A stretch of DNA of 64,000 nucleotides from Notamacropus eugenii (taxonomy: Eukaryota; Chordata; Mammalia; Diprotodontia; Macropodidae). Made by a program: the position numbers and the translations under genes. The stretch covers positions 220,459,528 through 220,523,527 of the forward strand of contig NC_092876.1 of NCBI RefSeq assembly GCF_028372415.1, read 5' to 3'. Each line of letters begins with the position of its first letter. The first letter of the stretch is position 1. The notes beneath the pieces were generated by a model. It worked only from the letters and a program-made list of their open reading frames with translations, was not told where the DNA came from and did not search any database. Shown piece after piece: positions 1 through 11,404 of the stretch.

Positions 1-2530
1 CTCTCTCTCTAAAAGTCCACAGACATCACCATGCAGCCCGGAAATCAACCAGGACTTCAATATGAGAGTAAAAATCCATGAGAAAACATGGCAGTGTTGT
101 TCAGAGGAATGAGTATGGAGGAGGAATCCAAGGACCATGATCCAGTTGCAATTCTGTCCTTGGCTCTCTTTAAAAGTCTCAATGGAAATTCTTACCAGTT
201 TACGTTTATAACCTAAATATTGCCAGCATTTATTTCAACTATAAATCTTCCAGCATAAAGGTGGGGAAGTAATTAAAGAAATTTAAAATCTTAGTAGCTC
301 TTCATTAAAAGTATCCGGTTCAGATTAAAAAAATATTCATAAGAAAAGAGTAGTCTTCTTACTCATAACTTTATGTCAATGAAAAATTAATTTCTCCACA
401 AAAGAAAACCAATGGAGATAATAATATTCAAATTTTAGAGCATTTTAAACCTTCACATAAAGCATGGTTCCAAAATTGGCAGCAGCCGTCAGATTTGGAG
501 GCATCAGAATAAAACCGTAAGCATAAGAATTTTAAATCTGCATAAATTCATAGGAGTTAAGAATTCTGATTACTAAATGAAACACGCATTTTAAAAATAG
601 AAAGTATCAGGTGAAGAAATGGCCTATATTCACATAAAATTCTGCCCTTTTTAAAATATCCATTGAGTTAAGTTAACCCACAGAATTATCAAGGAACAAC
701 AATTTAAGTAATTAGGATCCACTATCTGTAATACTCAACAGAAAATTATTGTAAAAAGAAGTATTTTTAAAAATCTAAGAGGGAAACTCCATGACGAAAG
801 TTTACAGCATTGGAGGGAGGGGGACAGAGCAGAGAGAGATGCAGGGAAGCCAGAGGTCAAAATACATATTTTATGATTCATAAAATTCACTGACCTTATA
901 TAAAAGAAATAATTTAGTACCTAGCCAGCAATAAGAACAGATGCCCCTAAAAATACCCTTGAGAACTTCACAACTCTTTTTACTATAATTACCATAATAT
1001 TATTTAATATAATATTATTTAATATACATTACTATGTATGCTATATATACTATAATATATAGCACATATATAGCATGCTACATATCACTATAATATAGTG
1101 TCTATTATAATTTTTAATATGTTTATCATAATTGCTATAATATTTTTTCTGTTCAGTATTTTCTCCCAATATTATATTATTATTGCTGCATTCCTGATTA
1201 AAGAAACAGAAAGTGGAGCAGCTTGGTTGGACAAGTCATATGAAACATATATAGCAGTTAACTGGTGCCACATGTGCCCTAAGACTCATCCAGGCACACT
1301 TGTGCCATTCCTAGGGTTGAGCCCCATCCAGTGATGCATGTTCCCTGACCCTTTCTGGTAGAATCTTCCTGGTTTCCATGTGTGTCCTCTACATCTCCCA
1401 GCCTGGCTATAGCAAAGAGTATTGAACACAGAATAAGAAAAGCAGCTCATTCCGTGGGCTTAAAAAGAGAAATAACTTTTGTGATTACTGTCTCTTTCAA
1501 TCTATTCAGGACAGAGAGATTTTTTGTGCTTCTCCCTGGTATTTTCATGAAGAAATCCCTCTCCTTTCCCCATCTACCCTTCATCTCAGCAGTTATAGTG
1601 GCCGCTAACACATGGCTGCAAAAACATGTACCTGTCCAACCAAGTCTCAGACTAGAACTCAAGCTAATGGTCGTCTCTTCTGCTTTGCATTTCTTCCCCA
1701 AAAACAATCCTACAAGGATGTTCCCATCCTTGCTTGCAAACTTCTGAGTCTGAGAGGGTTAGGAAAGATGTAGGTTACCTAGCAGGAGGTGACCTTTGAT
1801 AAAACTTCTTAAAAGAGATGATTACCACCAGGAAGATGAGTCCAAGTCATTTATTGACTTACCACAAGATGTGACTCTTAAATGAGTTGCTTAAATAGTG
1901 CAGAGTTGAGGTGAAGGTAAAATGCCAGGTCAGCATCCCCAGGAGTGTTCACCCATTTAATGTTTTAAGTGTCAACCTCCCAGAAGAAAATAATGTGAGT
2001 GGGAGACTACTGTTTCATATTTTAAGCACACTTATGAGTCTTGTGTTTGTGGAGGAAGAAATAAGTTGCAGTCCTATAGCTGATCAACATTTTATAAACT
2101 AAAAAAGATATTGTTAATCCCTTTTGAGGAACCTTGGATATGAGCCAAGCTTAAGCTTCAAGAGATTTATACCAGGGTGACAGGGCAGAGGCATAAAGAG
2201 CCAGAGTACTAAAGGAGTCTTATTTCCTAATCTGGGGCCCAGATTGACTCAGAACTAAATCTCATCCCACAGAATCTTAGGGTTAGTGAACATTAGTGGG
2301 AGAAGGCGTCCTCACCACCAGGGAATTTACAAGGAGATTAAAAAAGAACGTTAATTTTGAGATTTTCTATTTGTCCAAGCCCAAATCTCAAACCTACTCT
2401 GGGCATACCTGTCAGGTAGAAGGGAAATGACTGAAAAGCTCTGTCCTTTCTATGTCCTCTGCTGTGAAAGAACTATTCTAGTTCTTGCCTAAAGTATTAT
2501 AATATCTTCCTATGTAGTATCCCTCACTCA
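1..2530. other. unassigned AT-rich sequence
   Basis: I recognise no gene or repeat family here. The stretch opens with a short CT run. Positions 960-1170 are very AT-rich and contain a near-perfect inverted repeat at about 1040-1063 (arms GCTATATAT and ATATATAGC). Open frames of up to 121 codons (for example 1382-1747) show no family signature and are probably chance. Confidence 0.5.
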
Positions 2531-2532
2531 TT

Positions 2533-2790
2533 TTAATTCAATGAACATTTAAGTCTCTATCATGCATTCACTATACGCTGGGAATATTAAAATGAGAAAC
2601 AACCATAATCTGTGATGTCAATGAGCTCATGACCTACTACCGAGAAATTTAACATGTACATTAATAAATTGAATAGAAAGTAGGATATAGTACAGGGTAA
2701 AAGATTAATCCAGATAAAGTGCTGTAGGAAAATAACAGATCAGAGTAACCACTTTCAATTTAGTGGGGGAAGATGAGGAGAAGGTAAATT
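2533..2790 (-). repeat. L2 LINE 3' end fragment
   Basis: The stretch reads as the reverse complement of an L2 3' end: a diverged form of the usual antisense motif (AATGAACATTTAAGTCTCTA here), followed by the tail block that in sense reads 'gagctcattgacatcacaga'. The first 120 bp are clear; the extension to 2790 is weaker. This tail is shared by L2 and MIR, so a MIR origin of the first part cannot be excluded. Confidence 0.6.
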
Positions 2791-2799
2791 GATAGAAGA

Positions 2800-2960
2800 C
2801 CTCACAGAATCACAAGATTAAAAGTGATCTTAGAGGTCATCTAGTCCAATCTGGATCTATCTGAGAATGTCTACTGCCACAGCTCCATTAAATTATCATC
2901 CAGCTTTTATTAAATACATCTAGGGAAAGGTCACAAAAATATCCAGAGGAAAATGGAATG
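2800..2960 (-). repeat. CR1/L3 LINE 3' end fragment
   Basis: The blocks 'TTAGAGGTCATCTAGTCCAA', 'AATGTCTACTGCCACA' and 'ATCATCCAGCTTTTATTAAA' occur in the order expected for the reverse complement of a CR1/L3-type 3' end. It lies between an L2 tail and an old L1. It is strongly diverged and therefore ancient. Confidence 0.55.
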
Positions 2961-3600
2961 AAATACCTTTCAAATCTATAGTTAAGGGAAGACTTCATGC
3001 CCAAACAAAACAAAGAAGTGACAATAAATTATGAAAAAATTTTATTCAAAATTAAAAAGTTTTTTCACAAATAAAAGCAATGTAGTCTCCCAACTGGAAA
3101 AAACATTCACATAAAATATCTATCTCTAATAAAAGTTTGATATCCAAGATATATTTGGAAAAGACCCAAATGCATAAGATCAAGAGGCACTCTCAATAGG
3201 TAAGAATACCAAGGAAATGAATAGTTTTGAAATGAAGAAATAAAAATAATCAGCAATCATACAGAAGAAAGCACTGTTGCTAATCATAAAAATATAAATT
3301 AAAACAACCCTGAGGTTTCTTATTTTGTGCATCAAATTATCTAAGAAAATAAAAAAAACAGTTTAGAGAAGTTCTGAAACAGAAACATTAGTACATTAGA
3401 AGTGGGACTGTGAGTTGGCCCAACTAAACTTGAAAATAATTTGGAACTGTGTAAGAAAGTCACACATTGTTTATACCTTTTGAGTCCATGACTTCACTAG
3501 CGAGCACATATACCTGGGAAGACAACTACAGAAAAATACAACAAAACAGTCATGGTGGCACTCCTTATGGTAGCAATAAGAAATAGCAAATATGAAGAAT
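2960..3600 (+). repeat. old L1 LINE fragment (ORF2 C-terminal part)
   Basis: Sense-strand L1 sequence from the C-terminal part of ORF2. The order of blocks matches the better copy at 10.3-11.2 kb: an AAAAAGTTTTTTCACAAAT block, the 'AATATAAATTAAAACAACCC' block, a 'TTTGGAACTGTG' block, and the 'GGTAGCAATAAGAAATAGCAA' region. The copy is heavily diverged and has no 3'UTR or poly(A) tail that I can see. Confidence 0.6.
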
Positions 3601-3884
3601 TCAGAGAAAAAAGGTTTGTTTGAACAAAAAAAGAGACAAAAGAATGATATGAATAATGATTACAATAAAATATGTAAATTCAACATGAAAAAGAAAACTC
3701 TGGTGAATACACTGGTCAGTGTTGATACCGTTCTCTCAAAGTTACAGGATACACCCCTCCTTTCTATTAACAATCCATGAAGTAGTTTCAGGAAGTATTC
3801 TTTGTAGAGAAGTCTATTTGGGTGTTAGAGAAAATGGACCAATAAATTTTAAATAAAACAAACAAAATAGCAAAAAATGGTCTG

Positions 3885-4020
3885 GAAACTGCATGATGCA
3901 CTACAGACAGCGATAGACTGGAAGACCCAAGTTCTAGACTCAGATCTGTTCCTAATTCACTCATTATGTGGACAAGTCACCCAAGTTTGCTCAATTTCAG
4001 TTTCATCAATTGGAGGAAGC
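3885..4020 (+). repeat. MIR/MAR1 CORE-SINE fragment
   Basis: Carries the CORE-SINE order in sense: a 'GGAAGACCCAAGTTCTAGAC' block, then 'GGACAAGTCACCCAAG', then 'CAATTTCAGTTTCATCA'. These correspond to the tRNA-related head and CORE of MIR-type SINEs. The 3' tail is missing or unrecognisable. Confidence 0.6.
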
Positions 4021-4199
4021 TAGGAATTACAGATTGAAGTATTTCAATATATGGAGATAAAGGGGGAATAGTTTCCTAATAGTAGGGATAGGAAATTGAT
4101 TTAGAGAGCATAAAGAATAATGTGAAATCAGGTAGATCGGAGACAGATTTCTATGTTGCAAGACTTCTACATTAGGAAGATCATTAGAGAGGGGAAATA

Positions 4200-4275
4200 G
4201 TGTTGTTTCTTCTTTGTACCCCTAATACCTAATCTATAGCTAATAATAGGCATACAATAAATGCTGAACTGAATT
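4200..4275 (+). repeat. L2/MIR 3' tail scrap
   Basis: A short sense 3' tail of the type shared by L2 and MIR: 'TTTGTACCCCTAATACCTAA' followed by a 'GGCATACAATAAATGCTGAA' ending. It is too short to tell LINE from SINE. Confidence 0.5.
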
Positions 4276-4289
4276 TTCTCTTTGACAAT

Positions 4290-5400
4290 AAAAGTTTAAG
4301 AATGAAATGGGGAATAATTAAAACATTCAGCCTTTCTTTTGTTGTTGTTTTGTTTAATTTGGGGGGGTTTTTGTTGTTGTTGTCTTCAGGGGAACAAACC
4401 CTACAATAACAGGATGGTGTCATACTGAACTTCTTTCATGCAAAATGACATTGCTGGCTCATGGTCTTCGAGAACTCAAAAGGAAAATAGCATCCATGCC
4501 CAGTCCTTTACATTCAAAGAACTAGGGAATGTTCATAAGAAAAAAGACCTTTCTATTACAGTTTCTTGAGGTGAATGAGCAAATTACAATACCAGCCAGG
4601 TCTTGGAGGTGGAGAAGAATTGTCTTCTGGGTAGTGTAAGGGGAGTTTAACAAAATATGCCAAAGCCATCGTCCCAGTCCACAGGAGTTTGTTTTGGAAG
4701 CTAGTGTCTTCTGTTCCACTTCCTGCCATATGTTTCATTCCCTGCTGGCTCAGCACTGAGGAAAAATTCCATCACTGTGGTCATGTGAAAGCTAAAGTTA
4801 CCTACTCAGGTGTTCCAGCTGTTACCTGCAATATCCTATGTGATGATGGACTGAAACAGATTTTGTTTAACAAATGATCAAATGAAAGTCAATGCACAGA
4901 AGTGACACATTACAAATTGATGGAGAAGTACATCTGGCACAGAAAAATGAGTCACTACAGGTGCCATTGATGAGAAGACAGATCAAGAAAAACAGGAAAT
5001 TACTTCATTAAGCAGCAATGTAAAGTTTCCAGACAATATTGACTGTATCTACAAGGGGCTACAAATACAGTCACACAGCTGGTCAATCTAGGAGAATAAG
5101 TGAAAAAATCATTATATGTGACTGACTTTTTATTCTAATTGAATTAATCAATTCAATTATATAGAAAGGTTAGTAATTATGTAATAATACTTTAAATGTA
5201 TATGTTATTTTTATATTTTTCATGTAATACCTTAAGAATTAAAAACAAGAAGGAAGAGGAGACATAGAAAATATGTTTTAGCAGAGTATGGTAGGATCCT
5301 TGCCATGTAGGCAGGATTAGTATTTCACAGTGCCCTGACCCAAGCAGCTAGGCTAGTTTTTTTTCTTAATAGATATTGAAGAAAGATTTTAGTAACTGAT
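4290..5400. other. unassigned sequence with a GTT-rich tract
   Basis: I see no gene and no recognisable repeat apart from a G/T-rich simple tract at about 4335-4385 made of GTTGTT units and a run of seven G. Antisense open frames at 4522-4756 have no recognisable features. Confidence 0.4.
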
Positions 5401-5401
5401 T

Positions 5402-5484
5402 AAAAGGAAGGAAGGAAGGAAGGAAGGAAGGAAGGAAGGAAGGAAGGAAGGAAGGAAGGAAGGAAGGAAGGAAGGAAGGAAGGA
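5402..5484 (+). repeat. (GGAA)n microsatellite
   Basis: About 20 uninterrupted GGAA units. The length and purity suggest a young, probably polymorphic locus. GGAA tracts can bind ETS-family factors in other mammals, but nothing here shows that this one does. Confidence 0.97.
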
Positions 5485-5489
5485 TTCCT

Positions 5490-6825
5490 AAGACTTAATG
5501 GCTCCTGATCTCTGTGAACTCTAACTCTCCACTGGGACTTCTAGTGAGAGGTAGGTAAGGGGTCTCTGCTGAGTGGGTCCCAATACAGGTCCCCAGGCAT
5601 TTTCCTCCATCCTGGCAAATATACTGGTCTATAGGAGCCTCTAGCCTCCTCTTTTGCTTTATGTCTCTTTCCCTAAGCCTGTGTAAGTGATCCTGAGCTA
5701 GACATTCCTAAGCCTTAGCATTAACCCTGTGAATACTAAAGGTTCAGAATCCAGGTCTCTCAGTTGCAGCTATCTAATGGGGCTCAGGCCCAAAAGTGTA
5801 AGTGTCTGTGACAGCCCCTAGACTCCAGCAAAGAGGGGCAGAGGCAGTGCCTGAGACAACAAGGCTTGGCCTGGGAGGGGAGGGCAGGGCCAAGAGGCAG
5901 TGGTGTGAGCCCAGCAGGCAGCCAGGAGAACAGCAGAAGAGACACAACCCCAGTACAACAAAAATGGGCCCTGTCACATGCAGTAGCACCAGGTAGGCCC
6001 ATTTTAAGTTTTTGAACCAATTTAGAAGTAAGGCTCCTCCACACTGCTGCCAGTAAAAGTACCCAATAGTAAAGAGACTATTCCTCAGGAAGAACTTAAA
6101 GGGTCAAGTGAAGAGTTCTTGAGAAAAGCTTTACTTTTTCTTTGTGACAGGGGGAGGTGAAACTATAAAGAATAGTCCCTCAGCAGAGACTTCTAATGGA
6201 AGAAAGCTTTGCTCTCCTCACCCCTTATGTTTCCCAGGGATGGAGAGTAGTTGCATGCAAGAATTTAATGGCCTCTTAGCTACTGGACTACAAATGACCA
6301 AAATCCATGATGAAGATCAGTGACTGTGACAGAAGGGTCATCAGCTGTGCTATAGCCCTGGCATTCTCGATGCAGCTCCTGGATGTCATCACCACTTTAT
6401 GTTGAGAGATGTACTGTGAACTAAAAAGATTCAGTCTCACTGACTTTGGGGGCCAGATGAGATCCAGGACTCAGTTCTTCCAAAGGCAGAAAGCAGAGCT
6501 AGAGATTTCTGGTCTTCATTCTCCTTCATAGTCTGTCGCTGTATTTACTATGTTCTGTCATATTCTGGATAAGCTGATCGTCTGAAATATCATCACACTG
6601 ATTAACTCAGCTTTGGATACTCAGCACTTTCTCAACTCCTCCATGGCCTCTTTCCTCTGATTCAGGAGTTGAAGGGTGAAGCACTAAATTCCTCCCAAAG
6701 CTTTCTTTTACAGAAGGCTGGAATTTGGACTTTCCAGTTAACTCTCCACTTAAAATCAATAGCTCAATTTGGTTGGGACTACATGGAATAAGAGACCCTG
6801 GACCCCACACCCCACTTTCCAGGAT
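5490..6825. other. unassigned sequence with a GC-richer core
   Basis: No repeat family is recognised. The core at 5780-6000 is clearly richer in G and C than its surroundings and stays open on both strands for 60-86 codons. It ends in an exon-donor-like CAG|GTAGG at 5990-5997. It could be part of an L1 or LTR promoter region or unique sequence; I cannot decide. Confidence 0.35.
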
Positions 6826-6828
6826 TCT

Positions 6829-6950
6829 TAGATTGTAAGTTCCTTGAGGGCGGGAAATTCCTTTTTCTTGTTTGTGTCCCTAGACCTTCGCACAGTTCCT
6901 GGCACATATTTTAGGTACTTAATGAATGTCTATTGAATTGAATTGGATAC
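6829..6950 (+). repeat. L2/MIR 3' tail
   Basis: A clear sense tail: 'GATTGTAAGTTCCTTGAGGG', then 'GTGTCCCTAGACC', 'CAGTTCCTGGCACATA' and 'TTAATGAATGTCTATTGAAT'. This is the shared 3' end of L2 and MIR-type SINEs. No upstream body is recognised, so it is probably a 5'-truncated L2. Confidence 0.75.
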
Positions 6951-6959
6951 TTCAGGGGA

Positions 6960-7510
6960 CTACCACATTGCTTATTGTTATTTTTTGTCTTTGACATCTC
7001 GCTTTAGTTTTTCTTTTCCTTTTCCAGTATTTCTTATGTCAGGCTTCTCATATCTCCAAACTCAGGGTTATACAAAAATAGCCTTAAAGGCATTTAAGTA
7101 GTAGAAGATCTTCTAGAACACGCTTAGAAGCTTGTCAACCTGAAGGTGAGATACAGCAGAAGCAATATCTACAAGGCTCCCTGCCATTTAAGCTGAGTTA
7201 GTTTTTCCTTAAAAGGTATCGAAAGCATCCTATGAACTAATTTGGCCCAAGAGAATAAGGCTTGATCCATTGTCATAGTTTCTCAGTAACTTGAGTATAA
7301 AAACCAGTGCACAGGGAATTAAGAGCTACTTTCTCAGGTTCAATCAGCATGTCAGCTTGGCCATCAGAGGCTCAACCTTGAACTACCAGGCTAGCTTGAG
7401 TTAAGCTTGACACAACAAGGAGATTTGTTGTGTTCAGGTAAACATTGATCTAGAAGACCTCTGAAGTCCTGTCCAGCTTGAAAATTGATCTTATTGTCTA
7501 TCTTATGATC
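6960..7510. other. unassigned sequence
   Basis: I recognise nothing in this stretch apart from ordinary AT-rich, non-coding sequence. Confidence 0.4.
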
Positions 7511-7514
7511 TGTT

Positions 7515-7630
7515 GAATCAAACATAACAACAACCATGTTGTCAGATGTTATTACTCCCATTTAATAGATGAGAAATTTGAAGTTCAAAGATAAGTGACT
7601 TGAGTGCTAGTCTAGAAGTCAAAGAATGTA
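7515..7630 (-). repeat. MIR/MAR1 CORE-SINE fragment
   Basis: Antisense CORE-SINE block containing 'TATTACTCCCATTTAATAGA', then 'GATGAGAAATTTGAAG' and 'GATAAGTGACTTG', the usual order of a reversed CORE region. Both ends are lost. Confidence 0.6.
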
Positions 7631-7634
7631 TCCA

Positions 7635-7800
7635 AACACAAATCATCTCAGGAAGTAGGGAGCTCCTTCTTCCAGGAGATCTTCAAGCAAAAATTGTCTA
7701 GCTACTTCTTAAGCATGTCATAAAAAAGATTCCAGTCCTGGGTTGGACTAGATGCCCTGTAGTTCCATTCCAGTTTTGAGATTATGTGGTTCTGTGACCT
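7635..7800 (+). repeat. CR1/L3 LINE 3' end
   Basis: Sense CR1/L3-type tail: 'GGGAGCTCCTTCTTCCAGGA' and 'GATCTTCAAGCA', then 'CTGGGTTGGACTAGATGCCC' and an ending close to 'GAGATTATGTGGTTCTGTGA'. The order and the final short repeat fit the 3' end of this ancient LINE group. Confidence 0.65.
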
Positions 7801-7917
7801 GCATTTAATTTGTAACTTTGCCACCTACTCTTTGTGTGATGTTGGGCAAAGACTTTTCTTCTAGGATTAAATGGTCTCTTCTATAAAATTAAGGGATTGA
7901 CCTACATCAATGGTTCT
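7800..7917 (+). repeat. MIR-type SINE, left part
   Basis: Sense MIR-type SINE beginning in the CORE ('TTGCCACCTACTCTTTGTG', then 'TGTTGGGCAAAGAC') and running to 'AAGGGATTGACCTACAT', where a hAT-type element interrupts it. The SINE resumes at 8110. Confidence 0.65.
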
Positions 7918-8109
7918 CAAATTTTTTGGTCTCAGGACTCATTTACATTCTTAAAAATTATTGAAGACTTCCCATGGTTTGTGTCCATCAATATTGTATT
8001 GGAAATTAAAATGTTTTAATATTAACATGAAAATAGTTGTGACCTTGCAGACCCCTGAAAGAGACTCAGAGATCCCTGGAGACCTCACACCACACTTTGA
8101 GAACTTATG
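7918..8109 (+). mobile_element. non-autonomous hAT-type DNA transposon (Charlie-like)
   Basis: A 192-bp element with hAT-like terminal inverted repeats: it starts CAATGGTTCTCAAA and ends TTTGAGAACTTATG, diverged from an expected CAGTGGTTCTCAAA pair. The text after the left end ('TTTTGGTCTCAGGACTCATT') fits a Charlie-type element. There is no transposase. It sits inside a MIR-type SINE, so it is younger than that SINE. The target duplication is no longer clear. Confidence 0.7.
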
Positions 8110-8160
8110 TCCCAGGATATCTCTAAAGCTTGACCACATTATGATTTTGTGACTTGCCCA
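8110..8160 (+). repeat. MIR-type SINE, right part
   Basis: Continuation of the SINE broken at 7917: 'GGATATCTCTAAAGC' followed by 'ATTATGATTTTGTGAC', the expected tail of this marsupial SINE type. Confidence 0.55.
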
Positions 8161-8225
8161 GAGTTAGACATTTAAATTCAGAGCAAGGAGCTTTCAGTTT
8201 CCCTCTATCCTATACCAGTGCATTT
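8150..8225 (-). repeat. MIR-type SINE scrap
   Basis: A short antisense block beginning GTGACTTGCCCAGAGTTAGA. It looks like part of a reversed CORE-SINE with both ends missing. Confidence 0.4.
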
Positions 8226-8689
8226 TTTTTTTACTACATACATAATATGTTAACAACCAAGAAAAAATTAAGTTTCATAGCCATTTAGGTTTCTGAAATG
8301 AGAGTAAATTATCATACTTTTATCATATTTGTTAGCAACCTAGAATCAACCCTTGATTCTGTCACATTTGGAGATGAACTTAAGGAAATGGGGATGGGGA
8401 GAATAAAAGTGAATAACTTACAACCTGTCACTCAGCACAACTGATGTCTGGTGTCAAACTGGATCCTAATTGAATTAGCTGCAAACAAAATCCTAAACCA
8501 CCAAAAAACTAGTTGTCAAATGAGGCACAGAATTAACGAAATACTTTTACATTGCCAAAGGAAACACTGACCACCCTGTTGTGAAGCAGAAATGGAGTTT
8601 AAGAAGAGTATAGAAAGTATAACTGAATGGTTCTCCAGACTTGGCCCATCTAAATTCAGTCTACATAGATGCTTAATGATTCCTTTAAG

Positions 8690-8875
8690 TAACTGTTGAT
8701 GGCATTAACATTCAAGACATGGATATCATCTAACTTACTCATCTCCATTTTATGAATGAGAAAACTGAGCTTGAAAACTGACTTGAGATCATACAGGTAA
8801 TAAGTAGCAGAAATGAAATTTGAACCCAGACCCTCTACCTCAAAATTCATTGATCTTTCCAGTCTATACCATGAT
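8690..8875 (-). repeat. MIR/MAR1 CORE-SINE
   Basis: Reversed CORE-SINE: 'CTCATCTCCATTTTATGAAT', 'GAGAAAACTGAGCTTGAAAA', 'GACTTGAGATCATACAGGTA' and 'TTTGAACCCAGACCCTCTAC' follow in the expected order. The copy is diverged but covers most of the CORE and head. Confidence 0.75.
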
Positions 8876-8894
8876 CTACTTTAGAAAAAAAGAA

Positions 8895-9000
8895 CCTAAG
8901 ATATTGATAAGAACAGTGGATTTGGAGTCAAGTTTAATGCTGATTCTACCACTAACTTTTTATATAAGTATAAATGACCTAATACTTCTGAGCCTCAATT
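8895..9000 (+). repeat. MIR-type SINE fragment
   Basis: Sense fragment with 'GTGGATTTGGAGTCAAG', then 'GATTCTACCACTAAC', ending near 'CTTCTGAGCCTCAATT'. It is diverged and truncated by the L2/MIR tail that follows. Confidence 0.5.
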
Positions 9001-9098
9001 CAATTCAATTAGATAAATATTTAGTAAGCATCTACTATGAGTGAGGCACTAAGGGTTAAAAAAAATAGCCCCTCTACTCAAAGAGCTTATATTCAACT
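9000..9098 (-). repeat. L2/MIR 3' tail
   Basis: Antisense tail with 'AATATTTAGTAAGCATCTAC', 'TATGAGTGAGGCACTAAGGG' and 'CTCAAAGAGCTTATATTC', the reverse complement of the common L2/MIR 3' end. Confidence 0.7.
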
Positions 9099-9107
9099 AG
9101 AAGTATA

Positions 9108-9362
9108 TGATAATAATAGTAATAATAAGGCCAACATTTATATAGTGTTTTAAGGCTTGCAAAGTGTTTTATAAGTTGTCTCATCTGATCCTCACAATAA
9201 TCCCAGGAGAGAGGTGCTATTATTATACCTATTTTACAAATGAGGAAACTGAGGTAGATCCAGGATCACACAATCATTCGGTATCTGAAACAGGATTCAA
9301 TTCAAGTCATCCTGATTCCATGTCCCAGGCTCTGTCTACTGTACTATTCAGCTGCCTAGAAC
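9108..9362 (-). repeat. MAR1-type SINE, nearly full length
   Basis: A reversed marsupial MAR1-type SINE. It runs from the (AAT)n-type 3' end ('AATAATAGTAATAATAAGG') through 'AAGGCTTGCAAAGTG', 'CATCTGATCCTCACAATAAT', 'GAGGAAACTGAGGTAGATCC' and the tRNA-like head ending near 'TATTCAGCTGCCTAGAAC'. Length is close to the usual ~250 bp. Confidence 0.85.
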
Positions 9363-9494
9363 ATAGAACATATCCACCAGTAAATAAAAACCAAGTAAAC
9401 ACAAAGGATCTATAATTCCAAGAGGGGAGAAGGTTAATAGTGGGGAGGGAGAGCAGGGATCAAAAGAGGCCTCCTTTAGAAGATGGAGCTCCAG

Positions 9495-9605
9495 TGTGCT
9501 CATCTGTAAAATAAGGATAACAACACTTAAGCTGCCTGGATCAAATAAAGCACTTTGTAAATTACATAAAAGTTCATATAAAAATATGAACTATAATTAT
9601 TATTA
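9495..9605 (+). repeat. MAR1-type SINE, 3' half
   Basis: Sense 3' half only: 'GCTCATCTGTAAAATAAGGA', 'GCACTTTGTAAATTACATAA' and a 3' 'AATTATTATTA' ending. The tRNA-like head is absent. Confidence 0.65.
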
Positions 9606-9619
9606 CCCACATAACCCTC

Positions 9620-10285
9620 CAACCATAAAACTGATGTCTGGTCAAAATTCTCCCTGAGTTTTCCATATTCAGCTCATCTTGGAGAACCCTGATATGGCTC
9701 TAGGTATAGGGAAATCTCACAAATATAAAGGGCTCTTTTTAAGTCCATAAACAGTCAGGTAAGTCCAACAAACCCTCAGTGAGAAGCAAAGAAGGAAAAA
9801 GAAGCTCATAAATGGCACTTTCTGCAATAAAATTAGTGGAACTGAAATTATCTTTAGAAATGATCAGGATGTATACATATGCTTTGACCCATGGGACAAT
9901 TTTATTTGTATCACTTTGTGGGATTCTTAGCAGACTGTACATTACCCCTTTAGCCATGCTACTCTTAAATAAAGTAGAGCTGTAAAATACAGTGAAGTTA
10001 GAATCAAATCTATCTATAAACACATCTACTCCATTTTTCTGTATTCCTAGTCTAACATTTATTTATGAAGTGAATGTCAGTGTATCCTCACTTTAAGAAA
10101 ATTCAAAATAATAAAATCCCAAACTATAAAACAGATAGATTAGTGGGTGTTTTAATCAGCCTGAATTCTTCACTTTACAATAGGATTTAGTCAGGTATAT
10201 ACATGATACCATTCAACAAATAAAATTTTGATTTAGGTTCACTTTGCAGGAACTATTTCTGTGAAAATTGTGGCATTCTTGTATG
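9620..10285. other. unassigned sequence
   Basis: No repeat or gene recognised. The antisense 94-codon frame at 9739-10023 has no recognisable motif and is probably chance. Confidence 0.4.
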
Positions 10286-10289
10286 AGTA

Positions 10290-11245
10290 ACCTGTAAGGT
10301 AATTTTCAGATGAAGAAATCAAAGCTAATCAAAATAGTCACATGAAAAATGTTAAAGCTCAATATTGATTAGAGAGATGCAAAGTAAAACAACTCTGATA
10401 CCACCTTACATCTCAGGAAAGTGACAAATGCTGAAGGGAATGTGGAAAAATTGGGACACTAATGAATTGTTGGTGGAGTTGTGAACAGTGCAACCGTTCT
10501 GAAGAATAATTTGGAACTATACCCAAAAGGCTATAAAACTCTGCATACCTTTTAACCCAGCAATTATATTACAAGGTCTGTATCCCAAAGAGATCAAAGA
10601 AAAGGGAAAAGGACCTACGTGTGCAAAATTATTTATAGCAGTTCTTTTTTATGGTGGCAAAGAATTAACAATCAAGGGGATAGCCATCAACTGGGGCATA
10701 TCTGAACAAATTGTGCTATATGACTGTGATGGAATACTATTGTGGTATAAGAAATGAAGAACAGGATGGTTTCAGAAAAATCTGGGAAAACTTATCTACA
10801 ATTTATGCAAACTGAAGTGAGCAGAACCAGAAAAACATTGTACACAGAAACAGCACTATTGTAAGGATGAATAACTGTAAATTGACTTAGCTTCTCCAAT
10901 CAAGACAACGATCCAAGACAATTCCAAAGGCTCCAACATGAAAAACGCTATCTACCACCAGAGAGAAAACTGATGAACTCTGAATACAGATTGAAGCACA
11001 TTTCTTACTCTGTTTTTATTGTTTTATTTTGTTTGTTTACTTTTGCAACATAGCTAATATGGAAATATGCTTTGCATGATTTCACATGTATAAATTGATA
11101 TAAAATTTCTTGCTTTCTCAAGGAGGAGAGAGGAGCAGGAGAAAGAGAGTATTTGGAACTCAAATTTTTTTTTAAATGACTTAAAATTTTTTACACATAA
11201 TTGGAAAACATTTAACAAAGTAAATAAAAACAATTTTAAAAATAA
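10290..11245 (+). repeat. L1 LINE 3' end (5'-truncated)
   Basis: About 950 bp of sense L1: the ORF2 C-terminal region ('GAGATGCAAAGTAAAACAAC', 'TTTGGAACTATACCCAAAAG', 'GTATCCCAAAGAGATCAAAG', 'GTGATGGAATACTATTGTGG') followed by the 3'UTR with 'TTTGGAACTCAAATTTTTTT' and an A-rich end near 11,220-11,245. Most of the element is missing at the 5' side, as in ordinary truncated insertions. ORF2 is no longer open. Moderate divergence suggests a middle age. Confidence 0.88.
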
Positions 11246-11404
11246 GTAGCCAACAGGATTCTTCCATCTGTATACAGATTTCAAAATAACCATTCATAAA
11301 GGTTGCTATGTTATTTTATCAGGTATGAGGAGCTCTTAACTCATGGATACATGATTATCCCAAGAGGCTAAAGGCCACTCCCTAAGGAATCAGAGAAGAA
11401 ATAA

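Noticed and set aside
1382-1747. 121-codon open frame on the plus strand
   Set aside because: No domain, signal or homology that I recognise, no splice or promoter context, and an overlapping 86-codon frame on the other strand. Chance is the simplest explanation.
9108-9362. tRNA gene
   Set aside because: This and the other tRNA-like heads in the window belong to SINEs with CORE regions and LINE-type tails; none has an intact cloverleaf that I can support.
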